Source: Collinsella aerofaciens
GTDB taxonomy: Bacteria > Actinomycetota > Coriobacteriia > Coriobacteriales > Coriobacteriaceae
Reading direction: 5' to 3'
DNA: 41,587 nt
Assembly (NCBI RefSeq): GCF_015553355.1
Contig: NZ_JADNGN010000016.1
Coordinates: 1 to 41,587 of the forward strand
Part shown: positions 7,783 through 17,275 of the stretch, piece after piece
Position numbering within the stretch: position 1 is the stretch's first letter
Layout of the letters: every line of letters starts with the position of its first letter
Position numbers and translations under genes: made by a program
Notes under the pieces: generated by a model
The model's input: the letters and a program-made list of their open reading frames with translations, nothing else
The model's database searches: none
Told to the model about the DNA's origin: nothing

Positions 7783-9936
7783 TTACTGAACTTTGCTGGC
7801 GAACTCGAGGTATTGCATGCGCTGCAGCTTGTCGATCGTCGAGGCGTAGGGGCTGTCTTCCGATTCCAAGTCGTAGCGCAGCCCGTCGGCACCGAGATAG
7901 CCGGCGACATTGATGGTGGGCACATCTGACCTTGTCGCAAGCAGGGCCTTTTGGTAATTGGTGAGCGGGGCGCCGATCTTATTAAGGGTAATGGCTGCAA
8001 TCTCGTTTGCCCCGACGGTGTCGTAGACGTTGAGCTCGGTATTGCCGGCGATCTCATAGTTAGCCCAGACGAGATATGTCGACTGATAGATACGGAAAGC
8101 GTGGCTTGCCGTATCTTCCTGAGGGTACAGCTCGTCGTTGAGAGTCGTTGCGGCGCTCGGCTGATGGTCGCCAAAAAAGACAAGAACAACCGGTCTGCCG
8201 ATGTTGCGGAGCTCGTTGATAAAGTACTCGAGGTCCCGGTCGGATGCGTTGATGCAGGTGAGATAGGTGTTGAGCGCGCTGTTGGCGCCTTCGCTGGCTC
8301 CCTCGACCCAATAGTTTGTCAGACCCTCGGCGGGAACGGTGCCATAGTCGTAGCCGCCGTGATTTTGCATCGTGACGTCAAAGATGAACTGCGGGGCTTC
8401 GTCGGTTCTAAGCAGGTCGAGTATCTTGTCGTAGGTGGCGTAGTCGCATACGCCGGCATGGTAACAGGGCGCACCTTCGAAATCGCCGATTGAAAGAAAG
8501 TCTCCAAAGCCCAGCTGCTGATAGATTTTATCTCGATGGTAGTTGACGGGGTTTTGCGGGTGCATAGCGGTAGCGGTATACCCAAGCTCCTTAAGGTCCT
8601 TTGCCAGGCTGTTGACGCCATTCATCTGATACAGCTGATAGGGGATTTTGCCTAATCCGACAAAGGCCGTTGTCGCTCCGGTCAAAAATTCGAATTCGGA
8701 GTTCGCCGTTCCGCCACCGGCGACCGAAGCGAGCATGGTGCCGCGAACAAGTGTGTCGGGAAGCGAGTTGTAGAATGCGGGGCCGGTGTACCCGGCCGCC
8801 TGGAGCTGCTCAAAGCACGAAAGGTCGCTAAAACTCTCGTTCATGACGGCAACAATCGTCGGCTTGATTTCATTGAACTGGGCAACGGCCGCCGCGCGCT
8901 GCTCGCTCGAGCCATACGTGCTGTCGTAGGTGGCGGCGAGCTCCTGCTCGATGCTCTGCGCCTCATCGGGCGTATAGTCTTCGGGCTTCTCAATGGGCAA
9001 CTCGTTGACCATTTCGGTGAACGAAGTGATAAAACCCTGAGACGCATACGTGGTGATGGGCTGCCAACGGTCAAATCCAAAATTCAGCGCCTGCTCCAAG
9101 TCGATGCTGGAAAAGCCCGAGAGCCCCACAACGGTCACTAGCAGAAAAGCGCAGAGGTTAGCGGCGATTGCGGGGAACACATGGGTGGGCGTACGGAGCT
9201 TTCGCGGACGGATAAGCGAAAGAAGCCCCAGGGAAATCTCCAGCAGGGCTAGAGAGGTTACGATTCCGGCGGTAAAGGTAAACTCGTATCCCTCGCTCAC
9301 TTCCATTGCGGTGCCAAGGGCCAAGATATCGCTTGGCAGGATGGCCTCACCTTTAAACGTTATGACGAAGTGCTCGGCAATGCCAAGGATGCAACAGGCG
9401 ACGGGCACGAGGGCCATGACGCCTCCATGACGCTGTCCCAGCAAATAAAGGGAGAGCAGAACCGTCGCGAGCAGCCCGACGGAAAACCCGAATGAGTTGG
9501 CGGGAATGCGATAGAACGTTTCGTTACAGGCAATTTCGAGTGAAACGAACGAGAGCGCTGAAACAGCGGCGATGACAAGGATGTCACGGCAAATACAGGC
9601 AACCGTTCCCGTCGCAAGATCGGTTTGGTCGATAAGTCCCGAAACCAAGGGTTCGACAAGAAGTATGACGGCGGCAGCACCGAGCGCCGAATAAGAAAGG
9701 AGCCATAGGGAACTGTCCTCATTTACGAGCAATTGATTCGTAATCCATGCAGCTACCACGCCGAGCGGGATGAGGAGCGTCGCGCACCAAAAGACGCGGG
9801 CAATGGGCGGCTTTTCATTGTGTTTGATTGAAAAATACACGCGCACGACGACGGCGGCCACGATAAGGACGGCGATGAATATGGGCAGATTGGCCATGTC
9901 GCTCGAAGTGATTTCAAGGGGGATATCTTCGGTCAT
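7783..9936 (-). CDS. LTA synthase family membrane sulfatase/phosphotransferase
   Basis: A polytopic membrane protein with an extracellular alkaline-phosphatase-fold domain, like lipoteichoic acid synthase LtaS, which moves glycerol-phosphate from phosphatidylglycerol onto a growing chain. The N-terminal half has several membrane segments (about residues 16-35, 47-65, 77-98, 115-135, 150-168, 172-190, 222-243, 255-275). The catalytic domain carries NES with the metal-binding Glu (about 367), the presumed nucleophile Thr in GGGTANSEF (about 410), MQNHGGYDY and FFGDHQPS (metal ligands Asp590, His591). These match the LtaS set Glu/Thr/Asp-His. The start at ATG 9936 (717 aa) has AGAGGAA upstream. 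The acceptor polymer is unknown: it could build teichoic or lipoteichoic acid or decorate a glycan with phosphoglycerol (OpgB/MdoB-like). It is transcribed divergently from uvrA. Confidence 0.85.
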   Translation of the reverse strand: MTEDIPLEITSSDMANLPIFIAVLIVAAVVVRVYFSIKHNEKPPIARVFWCATLLIPLGVVAAWITNQLLVNEDSSLWLLSYSALGAAAVILLVEPLVSGLIDQTDLATGTVACICRDILVIAAVSALSFVSLEIACNETFYRIPANSFGFSVGLLATVLLSLYLLGQRHGGVMALVPVACCILGIAEHFVITFKGEAILPSDILALGTAMEVSEGYEFTFTAGIVTSLALLEISLGLLSLIRPRKLRTPTHVFPAIAANLCAFLLVTVVGLSGFSSIDLEQALNFGFDRWQPITTYASQGFITSFTEMVNELPIEKPEDYTPDEAQSIEQELAATYDSTYGSSEQRAAAVAQFNEIKPTIVAVMNESFSDLSCFEQLQAAGYTGPAFYNSLPDTLVRGTMLASVAGGGTANSEFEFLTGATTAFVGLGKIPYQLYQMNGVNSLAKDLKELGYTATAMHPQNPVNYHRDKIYQQLGFGDFLSIGDFEGAPCYHAGVCDYATYDKILDLLRTDEAPQFIFDVTMQNHGGYDYGTVPAEGLTNYWVEGASEGANSALNTYLTCINASDRDLEYFINELRNIGRPVVLVFFGDHQPSAATTLNDELYPQEDTASHAFRIYQSTYLVWANYEIAGNTELNVYDTVGANEIAAITLNKIGAPLTNYQKALLATRSDVPTINVAGYLGADGLRYDLESEDSPYASTIDKLQRMQYLEFASKVQ

Positions 9937-10054
9937 GGACGTTCCTCTGTTACGGCAAATTAAGTTCAGTATTAGATTACTGTAACCTCTCCACGGTATT
10001 TCGAGAAACAAAGCACCCGATACGCAAAGCTAAAGGTCTGCGAATCTTGTATTA

Positions 10055-10068
10055 CGAACATCTGTGCG
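10055..10068 (+). promoter_or_regulatory. LexA (SOS) box candidate upstream of uvrA
   Basis: CGAACATCTGTGCG fits the Gram-positive SOS consensus CGAAC-N4-GTTCG with one substitution in the second half-site (GTGCG). It sits about 62 bases upstream of the uvrA start and within the uvrA/LTA-synthase divergent region. uvrA is a classic LexA target, which raises the prior. The intergenic region 9937-10129 shows no other clear element. Confidence 0.55.
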
Positions 10069-10129
10069 CGTCGAGTGCGCTAAACTCATCGGCAGTATGA
10101 TTCGATGCAATAGGAGGCAAGGAGCTTCC

Positions 10130-13009
10130 ATGTCTGATTCTTCTATCGTTATTCGCGGCGCTCGTGAGCACAACCTCCGCGATATCGATGTTTCCATTCC
10201 GCGTGACCAACTCGTGGTCATTACCGGTCTTTCTGGCTCGGGCAAGAGCTCGCTGGCATTTGACACTATCTATGCCGAGGGCCAGCGTCGATACGTCGAG
10301 AGCCTTTCGAGCTATGCGCGCCAGTTCTTGGGCCAGATGGACAAACCCGACCTGGATTCAATCGACGGCCTTTCGCCGGCGGTGTCGATCGACCAAAAGA
10401 CGACGTCTAAAAACCCTCGCTCGACGGTTGGCACCGTAACCGAGATTTATGACTATCTGCGCCTGCTGTTCGCCCGTGTGGGCACCCCGCACTGTCCCGA
10501 ATGCGGCCGCGTCATTGAGCGCCAGACGACCGACCAGGTTGCCGACAAAGTCTTGGCGGCGGGGGAGGGTCGCCGCGCGTTTGTGCTGGCACCGGTGGTG
10601 CGCGGGCGAAAAGGCGAGTACACCAAACTGTTTGAGGACCTTCGCGCCGAGGGCTTTAGCCGCGTGCGTGTCGACGGCGAAGTGCGCTCGCTCGACGATC
10701 CAATCGATCTGGACAAGAAGTTCAAGCACGATATCGAGGTCGTGGTCGATCGCATCGTGATCCGTGAGAACTCTCTGGGCCGTATCGCCGAGTCTGTTGA
10801 GCAGGCGACCGCGCTGGCTCACGGCAATGTAAACGTGTACATGCTGCCCGATCGTGATGCTCCCGAGGGGGCCGAGGGCGAGCTGCTGGAGTATTCGTTG
10901 GCCTTGGCGTGCCCGGAGCATGGTCACTCCATTGACGATCTTCAGCCGCGTGATTTTTCGTTCAACGCGCCCTATGGCGCGTGCCCAGAGTGCGATGGCC
11001 TGGGCTTTAAGAAGACGGTCGATGCCGAGGCCCTAATCGAAGACCCCTCGAAGTCGATCGCCGACGGGGTTTTTGGCAGCCTGTTTGGCAACTCTAACTA
11101 CTATCCGCAGATTTTCGCTGCGGTCTGCAAACACTTTAAGGTGAGCGTCGATACGCCGTGGGAGGATCTGCCTCCGCGGGTGCGTCGCGCGTTTTTAGAC
11201 GGCATGGGCGACCAGAAGATTTCGGTCGACTATCAAAAGCTCGATGGGCGCCGCAGCCAGTGGGACACCAAGTTCTCGGGTGTGCGCAATATCCTGTACG
11301 AGCGCTATACCGAGACGACGAATGAGAACACCAAGGCGCGCTTGGAGAAGTACATCCGCGAGGAGCCGTGCTCGAGTTGCCATGGTGCTCGTCTGCGCCC
11401 CGAGATGCTCGCCGTTACCGTAGGCGGTAAGTCCATTTACGAGGTCTGCTGCCTATCGTGCCGCGAGTCGCTCGAGTTTTTTGAGGGCCTGGAACTCACC
11501 GAGCGCCAACAGTTTATCGGCGGCCGTATCGTCAAGGAAATCCTGGAGCGCCTGCGTTTTCTGGTCGATGTCGGACTCGACTATCTGACGCTCGATCGTG
11601 CCTCGGCGACGCTTTCCGGAGGCGAGGCCCAGCGTATTCGACTGGCAACGCAGATCGGCGCGGGTCTCATGGGCGTGCTCTATATTCTGGACGAGCCCTC
11701 GATCGGTCTTCATCAGCGCGATAACGAGCGCCTGATCAAGACGCTTGAGCGCCTACGCGATATCGGCAATACCGTTATCGTCGTCGAACACGACGAGGAT
11801 ACGATTCGTGCTGCCGACTATGTGATCGACATGGGCCCCGGCGCGGGCGTGAACGGCGGACACGTGGTCGCCGCGGGAACGCCTGCCGATATCATGGCGT
11901 GCCCCGATTCGATGACGGGTGCCTACCTGACCGGCAAGCGAATGATTCGGGTTCCCGATGAACGCCGCAAGCCCGGTCGCGGCTGCCTTAAGATCACGGG
12001 CGCCCGCGCCAACAATCTCAAAAACGTTACCGCCAAGATCGAGTTTGGTACGCTTACGGTTGTTACTGGCGTGTCGGGATCGGGCAAGAGCTCCCTGGTT
12101 ACCGACACCATTGCGCCTGCCCTTACGAATGCCATTCACCGTTCGACGCGCCCTGTGGGTCCGTATAAGAAAATCGAGGGCATCGAGTGTATCGATAAGG
12201 TTATCGATATCGACCAGTCGCCAATTGGGCGCACGCCGCGTTCCAACCCTGCTACGTACATTGGCCTGTGGGATGATCTTCGCGCGCTGTTTGCGAGTAC
12301 GCCGGAGTCGAAGGCGCGCGGCTACTCGCCGGGACGTTTCTCCTTTAACGTGAGCGGCGGTCGCTGCGAAGCATGCAAGGGCGACGGACAAATTAAGATC
12401 GAGATGCACTTCCTTCCCGATATCTATGTCCCCTGTGAGGTCTGCGGCGGCAAACGCTATAACCGCGAGACGCTTGAGGTCACCTACCGTGGTAAGACTA
12501 TCTCTGACGTGCTCGACATGAGCGTCACCGAGGCGCTGGCCTTCTTTGGGAATATCCCGCAGATTAAGCGCAAGCTCCAGACGCTGTACGATGTAGGTTT
12601 GGGCTACGTGAGCCTGGGCCAGCCCGCCACGACGCTCTCGGGCGGCGAGGCGCAGCGTGTGAAGCTCGCCAAGGAGCTTCATCGACGCCAGACGGGCAAG
12701 ACGTTCTATATTTTGGACGAGCCGACGACCGGCCTTCATTTTGAGGACGTCCGCCAGCTGCTCGATGTGCTGCAGCGCTTGGTCGATGCGGGCAACACGG
12801 TGCTGGTGATTGAACACAACCTTGATGTCATCAAGGTTGCCGACCGCCTGATCGATATGGGCCCCGAGGGCGGTAACGGCGGCGGAACCGTCGTGGTTTC
12901 GGGCACACCGGAGCAGGTTGCGGACTGTCCGCAGAGTTATACGGGCAAGTTTTTGGCGCCGTTGCTCAGGCGTGACCGGGAGCGTCAGGCTCAACTTAAT
13001 GCTCAATAA
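10130..13009 (+). CDS. uvrA: Excinuclease ABC subunit A
   Basis: UvrA is the dimeric ABC-type ATPase that finds DNA lesions and loads UvrB. The 959-residue protein has two nucleotide-binding halves: Walker [21 protein letters not shown] near the N-terminus with signature [12 protein letters not shown] and [11 protein letters not shown], then [15 protein letters not shown] with [12 protein letters not shown] and [13 protein letters not shown]. Zinc motifs are visible as CPECGRVIE with [14 protein letters not shown] with CSSCHGARL, and CEACKGDGQ with [10 protein letters not shown]. The start at ATG 10130 follows AGGCAAGGAG; the frame runs open upstream to 10064 without support. A LexA-like box precedes the gene and a hairpin terminator follows. 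Normal length, no anomalies. Confidence 0.97.
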   Translation: MSDSSIVIRGAREHNLRDIDVSIPRDQLVVITGLSGSGKSSLAFDTIYAEGQRRYVESLSSYARQFLGQMDKPDLDSIDGLSPAVSIDQKTTSKNPRSTVGTVTEIYDYLRLLFARVGTPHCPECGRVIERQTTDQVADKVLAAGEGRRAFVLAPVVRGRKGEYTKLFEDLRAEGFSRVRVDGEVRSLDDPIDLDKKFKHDIEVVVDRIVIRENSLGRIAESVEQATALAHGNVNVYMLPDRDAPEGAEGELLEYSLALACPEHGHSIDDLQPRDFSFNAPYGACPECDGLGFKKTVDAEALIEDPSKSIADGVFGSLFGNSNYYPQIFAAVCKHFKVSVDTPWEDLPPRVRRAFLDGMGDQKISVDYQKLDGRRSQWDTKFSGVRNILYERYTETTNENTKARLEKYIREEPCSSCHGARLRPEMLAVTVGGKSIYEVCCLSCRESLEFFEGLELTERQQFIGGRIVKEILERLRFLVDVGLDYLTLDRASATLSGGEAQRIRLATQIGAGLMGVLYILDEPSIGLHQRDNERLIKTLERLRDIGNTVIVVEHDEDTIRAADYVIDMGPGAGVNGGHVVAAGTPADIMACPDSMTGAYLTGKRMIRVPDERRKPGRGCLKITGARANNLKNVTAKIEFGTLTVVTGVSGSGKSSLVTDTIAPALTNAIHRSTRPVGPYKKIEGIECIDKVIDIDQSPIGRTPRSNPATYIGLWDDLRALFASTPESKARGYSPGRFSFNVSGGRCEACKGDGQIKIEMHFLPDIYVPCEVCGGKRYNRETLEVTYRGKTISDVLDMSVTEALAFFGNIPQIKRKLQTLYDVGLGYVSLGQPATTLSGGEAQRVKLAKELHRRQTGKTFYILDEPTTGLHFEDVRQLLDVLQRLVDAGNTVLVIEHNLDVIKVADRLIDMGPEGGNGGGTVVVSGTPEQVADCPQSYTGKFLAPLLRRDRERQAQLNAQ

Positions 13010-13029
13010 ATAGGCGATTCAGTTTATGG

Positions 13030-13066
13030 GCGCCATCGACTCCTTGTGATTCGATGGCGCTTGCTG
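13030..13066 (+). terminator. Hairpin terminator after uvrA
   Basis: GCGCCATCGA (13030-13039) pairs perfectly with TCGATGGCGC (13051-13060) across an 11-base loop. Only a short TT follows, so termination may be partial. Confidence 0.6.
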
Positions 13067-13141
13067 TGTCGAAGTGACGTATGCAGCCGAATTGGACATA
13101 TACTTAATCCTTGCGTCCGAATGCGAGGGAAAGGATATGCC

Positions 13142-13642
13142 ATGGCAAAGGCTGTAAAGACGCCAAAAACCAATGCGATGCGCGAGCTGGAAAGCGCCGG
13201 CATTTCCTATGTTCTACATACGTACGAAGACGATGGTGATGAGTCGGCGGGCCTGGGGGTCGCGATTTCGGAGCAGCTTGGCGAGGAGCCCGGTCAAGGA
13301 TTTAAGACCTTGGTCTGTGTGACGCCGTCCAACGACCATGTTGTGTGCTGCATCCCTGTTGCCGACGAGCTCGATCTAAAGTCCGCCGCGCGTGCCGCGG
13401 GGGAGAAGTCCTTGGCCATGATGCATGTGAAGGATTTGCTTGCGGCGACTGGCTACGTTCGCGGCGGCTGCAGTCCGGTCGGTATGAAAAAACGCTACCG
13501 GACGCTCATTGATGAAACATGTGTCCTTTGGGATACCATTTTTATTTCGGGAGGCAAGCGTGGTTATCAGCTCGAGCTTGCACCTGATGATTTAATTGCA
13601 TTTTGCGGGGCGACAGTTGCCGCGATTACGAGAGAGGACTGA
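13142..13642 (+). CDS. ybaK: YbaK/EbsC family aminoacyl-tRNA deacylase
   Basis: YbaK proteins hydrolyse mischarged Cys-tRNA(Pro) and related species in the cytoplasm. The 166-residue protein shows the family pattern: an N-terminal helix and YVLHTYEDDG, then FKTLVCV, VCCIPVADELDLKSAARA, the conserved Lys block SLAMMHVKDLLAATGYVRGG, CSPVGMKK and FISGGKRGYQLEL. Length matches the E. coli enzyme (about 159). Start ATG 13142 was chosen because the protein then begins at the family N-terminus; the upstream GGGAAAGGAT is a weak ribosome site. A weak promoter (GTGACG 13074-13079, TATACT 13099-13104, spacer 19) lies in the 130-bp gap after uvrA. It is the first gene of a tight run with murJ (3-base gap) and uvrC. 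Confidence 0.9.
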   Translation: MAKAVKTPKTNAMRELESAGISYVLHTYEDDGDESAGLGVAISEQLGEEPGQGFKTLVCVTPSNDHVVCCIPVADELDLKSAARAAGEKSLAMMHVKDLLAATGYVRGGCSPVGMKKRYRTLIDETCVLWDTIFISGGKRGYQLELAPDDLIAFCGATVAAITRED

Positions 13643-13645
13643 GCG

Positions 13646-15328
13646 ATGCCGCAGGAAGAATTGAAGCGCGGAGCTCATTTTGCAGAAGAATCTGCGCCTC
13701 AGACACCCTCATCCGAAGCTTCTTCGTCGCGAGATGACACTGACGACATGGGCTCGTCGGACTACTCCACGGTTGGTCGTTCCGCCGGGCTTATGACCAT
13801 CCTGACCATCGTGTCTCGCGTCACCGGTTTTATCCGCACGTGGGCAATGGCGGCCGCTATCGGCATGTCGCTACTCTCGTCCTCCTATCAGGTCGCCAAC
13901 AACCTGCCGAATATGCTCTACGAACTCGTGATGGGCGGCATGCTCGTGACGGCGTTTTTGCCCGTGTACATGGGCGTGAGGCGTGAGCAGGGTCGCGAGG
14001 CCTCGAACGAGTACGTGGGCAACCTGCTTGGCATTCTGCTTTTGGTGCTGGGTGGCATTTCGTTGTTGGGGACCGTGTTCGCCCCGGGCTTTATCTGGAC
14101 GCAATCGTTCCTTTCGGGTGACGGCGGCAGCATGGATACCGCTGCGTTCATGTTCCGTTTCTTTGCCATCCAGATTCTGTTTTATGGTTTGGGCTCGGTG
14201 TTTTCGGGCGTTCTCAACGCGCACCGCGACTACTTCTGGTCGACGTTTGCCCCGGTCCTCAACAATGTGATCGTCATTGCGAGCTTTATGGGTTTTGCGC
14301 CCGTGTCCGCACAGTTTGGCGAACGTGCCGGCATCATCTTGATTGCGGCCGGTACGACCCTCGGTGTTTTTGTTCAGATGGCATGTCAGATCCCCGCGCT
14401 TGGCAAGCACGGCGTGCATCCCCATATCCATATCGACTTTAAGGACCCCGCACTGCGCCAGACGATTGCGCTCGGTATCCCGACGCTGCTCGCCACGGTG
14501 TGCATGTTTGTCTCGACTTCTATCACCAACGCTGCCGCGCTGGTGGTCCAGCCCGAGACTGGTCCTTCCGTCATCGCCTATGCGCGCCTGTGGTACACGC
14601 TGCCCTACGCGCTGATTGCCGCCTCGCTTTCGACGGCGCTCTATACCGAGCTCTCTCACGACGCACAGGAGAAGGATTACGACAGCGTTCGCACGGGCAT
14701 TTCGCGTGGCGTCGCCCAGATGCTGTTCTTCCTGATTCCGTTCGCGCTGTACCTGATTGTCTTCGCGCGTCCGCTCAACATGATTTACTGTGCCGGCAAG
14801 TTTGATGAGTCCGGCGTGGCGCTGGTGTCCGAGTTCCTTGTCTACCTGGCGTTCTCGCTGCCGCTCTACGGCGTGGTCGTGCTGATGCAGAAGAGCTTCT
14901 CTGCCTTGCTCGACATGAAGCCCTATAGCCGCTATTGTCTGTATTCCGCCATCGGCCAGGCCGGTTCGGTTCTGCTGTTTGGCGTTGTGCTGGGCTTCGG
15001 TATGCCGGCAATCGCGCTTTCGTATGTCGTCGACTACGTGATCTTGGTCGGTTGCTCGCTGTGGTGGCTGCGTCGTCGTCTGCGTGGTCTTCAGGTTAAA
15101 TCTATCCTGCATGGCGGTTTCTTTGGCCTTTTGCTCGGTGGCCTGGGTGCTGCCGCAGGCGCCGGCGTCATGCGGGCGCTTGAGCACTTTGTCGGGGCAC
15201 TTGGCGGCTCGATTCTGATTACTCTTGGCTACGTTTGCGTTGCGGGTGTCGTCTCGCTTGCTGTTACCTTTGGCCTTGCCGTCGTCCTTAAGATGCCCGA
15301 GGTCTCGGCGCTGATTCGTCGCAAGTAG
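13646..15328 (+). CDS. murJ: MurJ lipid II flippase
   Basis: MurJ (MviN) flips lipid II across the cytoplasmic membrane for peptidoglycan synthesis. The 560-residue protein has an acidic, Ser-rich cytoplasmic extension of about 45 residues, then about 14 hydrophobic segments. Family signatures include SRVTGFIRTWAMA at the first helix, NNLPNMLYELVMGGMLVTAF and LPVYM. The Arg in the first-helix signature and the one in RLWYTLPYAL fit positively charged groove residues. The start at ATG 13646 has GAGAGGAC upstream and lies 3 bases after the ybaK stop. The stop at 15326-15328 abuts the uvrC start region. Actinobacterial MurJ proteins often carry extensions that tie into CwlM/FhaA regulation, but no such domain is visible here. 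Confidence 0.93.
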   Translation: MPQEELKRGAHFAEESAPQTPSSEASSSRDDTDDMGSSDYSTVGRSAGLMTILTIVSRVTGFIRTWAMAAAIGMSLLSSSYQVANNLPNMLYELVMGGMLVTAFLPVYMGVRREQGREASNEYVGNLLGILLLVLGGISLLGTVFAPGFIWTQSFLSGDGGSMDTAAFMFRFFAIQILFYGLGSVFSGVLNAHRDYFWSTFAPVLNNVIVIASFMGFAPVSAQFGERAGIILIAAGTTLGVFVQMACQIPALGKHGVHPHIHIDFKDPALRQTIALGIPTLLATVCMFVSTSITNAAALVVQPETGPSVIAYARLWYTLPYALIAASLSTALYTELSHDAQEKDYDSVRTGISRGVAQMLFFLIPFALYLIVFARPLNMIYCAGKFDESGVALVSEFLVYLAFSLPLYGVVVLMQKSFSALLDMKPYSRYCLYSAIGQAGSVLLFGVVLGFGMPAIALSYVVDYVILVGCSLWWLRRRLRGLQVKSILHGGFFGLLLGGLGAAAGAGVMRALEHFVGALGGSILITLGYVCVAGVVSLAVTFGLAVVLKMPEVSALIRRK

Positions 15329-15334
15329 GTGCGC

Positions 15335-17275
15335 GTGGCCGGTCACGACAACATTCCAACGCTTGCCGAGCAGGTTTCGCGCGTTCCCACGCAGCCCGGC
15401 TGCTACCTTTGGAAAGACGCCAAGGGCGATGTCATCTACGTGGGCAAGGCGAAAAACCTGCGCGCCCGTATGCGTCAGTACGTGACGCTGCAGGACGAGC
15501 GCCAGAAGATCCCGCTGATGATGCAGCTGGTGGCGAGCTTTGACTATATCGTGGTGGAGACCGAGCACGAGGCGTTGGTGCTCGAGCGCAATTTGATTGG
15601 TCAGTACCATCCGTACTTTAATGTCGACCTCAAGGATGACAAGAGCTACCCCTTTATCGCCATTACAAAGGGCGACCTGTATCCCGCTATCAAATACACG
15701 CGTGAGCGTCATAAGCCGGGAACGCGCTATTTTGGACCTTATACCGATAGCCGCGCGGCACGTGAGACGATAGATACGCTGCGCAAGGTTATCCCCATCT
15801 GCTCCGCATCCTGTGCGGAGTGGCGTCGTTGTCGCCGTATCGTCGAGTCCCACAAGGGCGAGGAAGACATCGTCAATATGATTTGCGCGCAAAACGGGCG
15901 CCCCTGCTTCGACTATCATGTCGGGCGCGGCCCGGGTGCGTGTGTCGGCGCGATTTCCCCGGCAGACTATGCCAAGAACGTCAAACGTGTCGAACGTTTT
16001 TTGTCGGGCCATCGCAAGGACGTCGTCGACGAGCTGACATCCGAGATGACGGAGGCCGCCGAGGCGCTCGATTTTGAGCGTGCCGCCCGCGTCAAACGTC
16101 GTTTGGAGGTCATCAGGGGTCTGGACGACCGTCAGCAAGTCGTTTTTCCCTCCAGTGTCGATATCGATGTCATCGGTTTCTATCGCGAGGAGACCATCTC
16201 CGCCGCTTGCGTCTTCGTCGTTCGCGAGGGCCGAACAGTTCGCACCTGCGAGTTCATTCTCGACAAGGGTCTTGATGTTGACGAGGAAGAGCTCCAGTCG
16301 GGCTTTCTTAAGCGCTATTACGACGAGACGGCTGATATTCCAGCTGAGGTCAACCTTTCCGTCGAGCTTGAGGATGCGGAGGCGCTGGGGGAGTGGCTTG
16401 CGGGCAAGCGTGAGCGTTCCTGCCATCTCCATAGGCCGCAGCGTGGCGAAAAGCACCGTCTACTCGATATGGCATCCAAAAATGCGCGCCATGCCCTCAT
16501 GCGCTACATGATGCGAACGGGGTACGCTGACGACCGCACCAATCAAGCGCTCATGGAGCTCGAAAGTGCGTTGGCGCTGCCATCGCCGCCGTTGCGTATC
16601 GAGTGCTTCGATATCTCTACACTGCATGGCACCTTTACGGTCGCTTCGATGGTGGTATTTACCAACGGACGCGCCGACAAGAGTCAGTACCGTCGTTTTA
16701 AAATTCAGGCCGAATTGGACGAGGCAAACGACTTCGTGTCGATGTCCGAGGTTTTGGGACGACGCTATGCTCCCGAGCGCATGGCTGACGAGCGCTTTGG
16801 CTCGCGCCCCGATTTGCTCGTTGTCGATGGCGGTAAGCCGCAATTGACCGCTGCGATCAAGCAACTTGAGGCTCTTGGGCTCGATATACCAGTTTGTGGC
16901 TTGGCAAAGGCCGATGAGGAGGTTTTCGTGCCTTGGGACGAGACTCCCGTCGTGCTGCCGACCGGGTCCGCGTCGCTCTATCTAATTAAACAGGTGCGCG
17001 ATGAATCGCACCGTTTTGCCATCACGTTCCATCGCGAATTGCGCGACAAGGCCATGACGGTTTCGGTACTCGATGACGTTCCAGGCGTGGGACCCACCAG
17101 AAAACGTGCCCTTATGCGCCATTTTGGCTCGATGAAGCGTTTGCGCGCGGCGAGCGAGCAAGAGATCGCGGAAGTTCGCGGCATACCTGCCGATGTTGCC
17201 AAGGCGGTCCACGAGGCGCTCGTTGCATGGAATGCCGAGCGCGCCGAGGCGGCGGTTGGCCATTCCGATAGCTAA
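15335..17275 (+). CDS. uvrC: Excinuclease ABC subunit C
   Basis: UvrC makes both incisions around a lesion held by UvrB. Domains in order: GIY-YIG nuclease (PGCYLWKDAKGDVIYVGKAK), a Cys-rich segment, a UVR domain (ALDFERAARVKRRLEVI), the RNase H-like nuclease (IECFDISTLHGT, DLLVVDGGKPQL) and two C-terminal helix-hairpin-helix motifs (DDVPGVGPTRKRALM, EVRGIPADVAKAVHEAL). Start: GTG at 15329 or GTG at 15335; the second is 6 bases from AGTAGG and is preferred (646 aa). Anomaly: the usual RPC-x7-C-x3-C Fe-S block reads RPCFDYHVGRGPGACVG, so one ligand Cys is Gly, and about 20 extra residues with additional Cys sit before it. Translationally coupled to murJ. Confidence 0.95.
   Translation: MAGHDNIPTLAEQVSRVPTQPGCYLWKDAKGDVIYVGKAKNLRARMRQYVTLQDERQKIPLMMQLVASFDYIVVETEHEALVLERNLIGQYHPYFNVDLKDDKSYPFIAITKGDLYPAIKYTRERHKPGTRYFGPYTDSRAARETIDTLRKVIPICSASCAEWRRCRRIVESHKGEEDIVNMICAQNGRPCFDYHVGRGPGACVGAISPADYAKNVKRVERFLSGHRKDVVDELTSEMTEAAEALDFERAARVKRRLEVIRGLDDRQQVVFPSSVDIDVIGFYREETISAACVFVVREGRTVRTCEFILDKGLDVDEEELQSGFLKRYYDETADIPAEVNLSVELEDAEALGEWLAGKRERSCHLHRPQRGEKHRLLDMASKNARHALMRYMMRTGYADDRTNQALMELESALALPSPPLRIECFDISTLHGTFTVASMVVFTNGRADKSQYRRFKIQAELDEANDFVSMSEVLGRRYAPERMADERFGSRPDLLVVDGGKPQLTAAIKQLEALGLDIPVCGLAKADEEVFVPWDETPVVLPTGSASLYLIKQVRDESHRFAITFHRELRDKAMTVSVLDDVPGVGPTRKRALMRHFGSMKRLRAASEQEIAEVRGIPADVAKAVHEALVAWNAERAEAAVGHSDS

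Noticed and set aside
13871-16456. Open frame of about 861 codons on the - strand across murJ and uvrC
   Set aside because: Same shadow effect; murJ and uvrC are unambiguous on the + strand.
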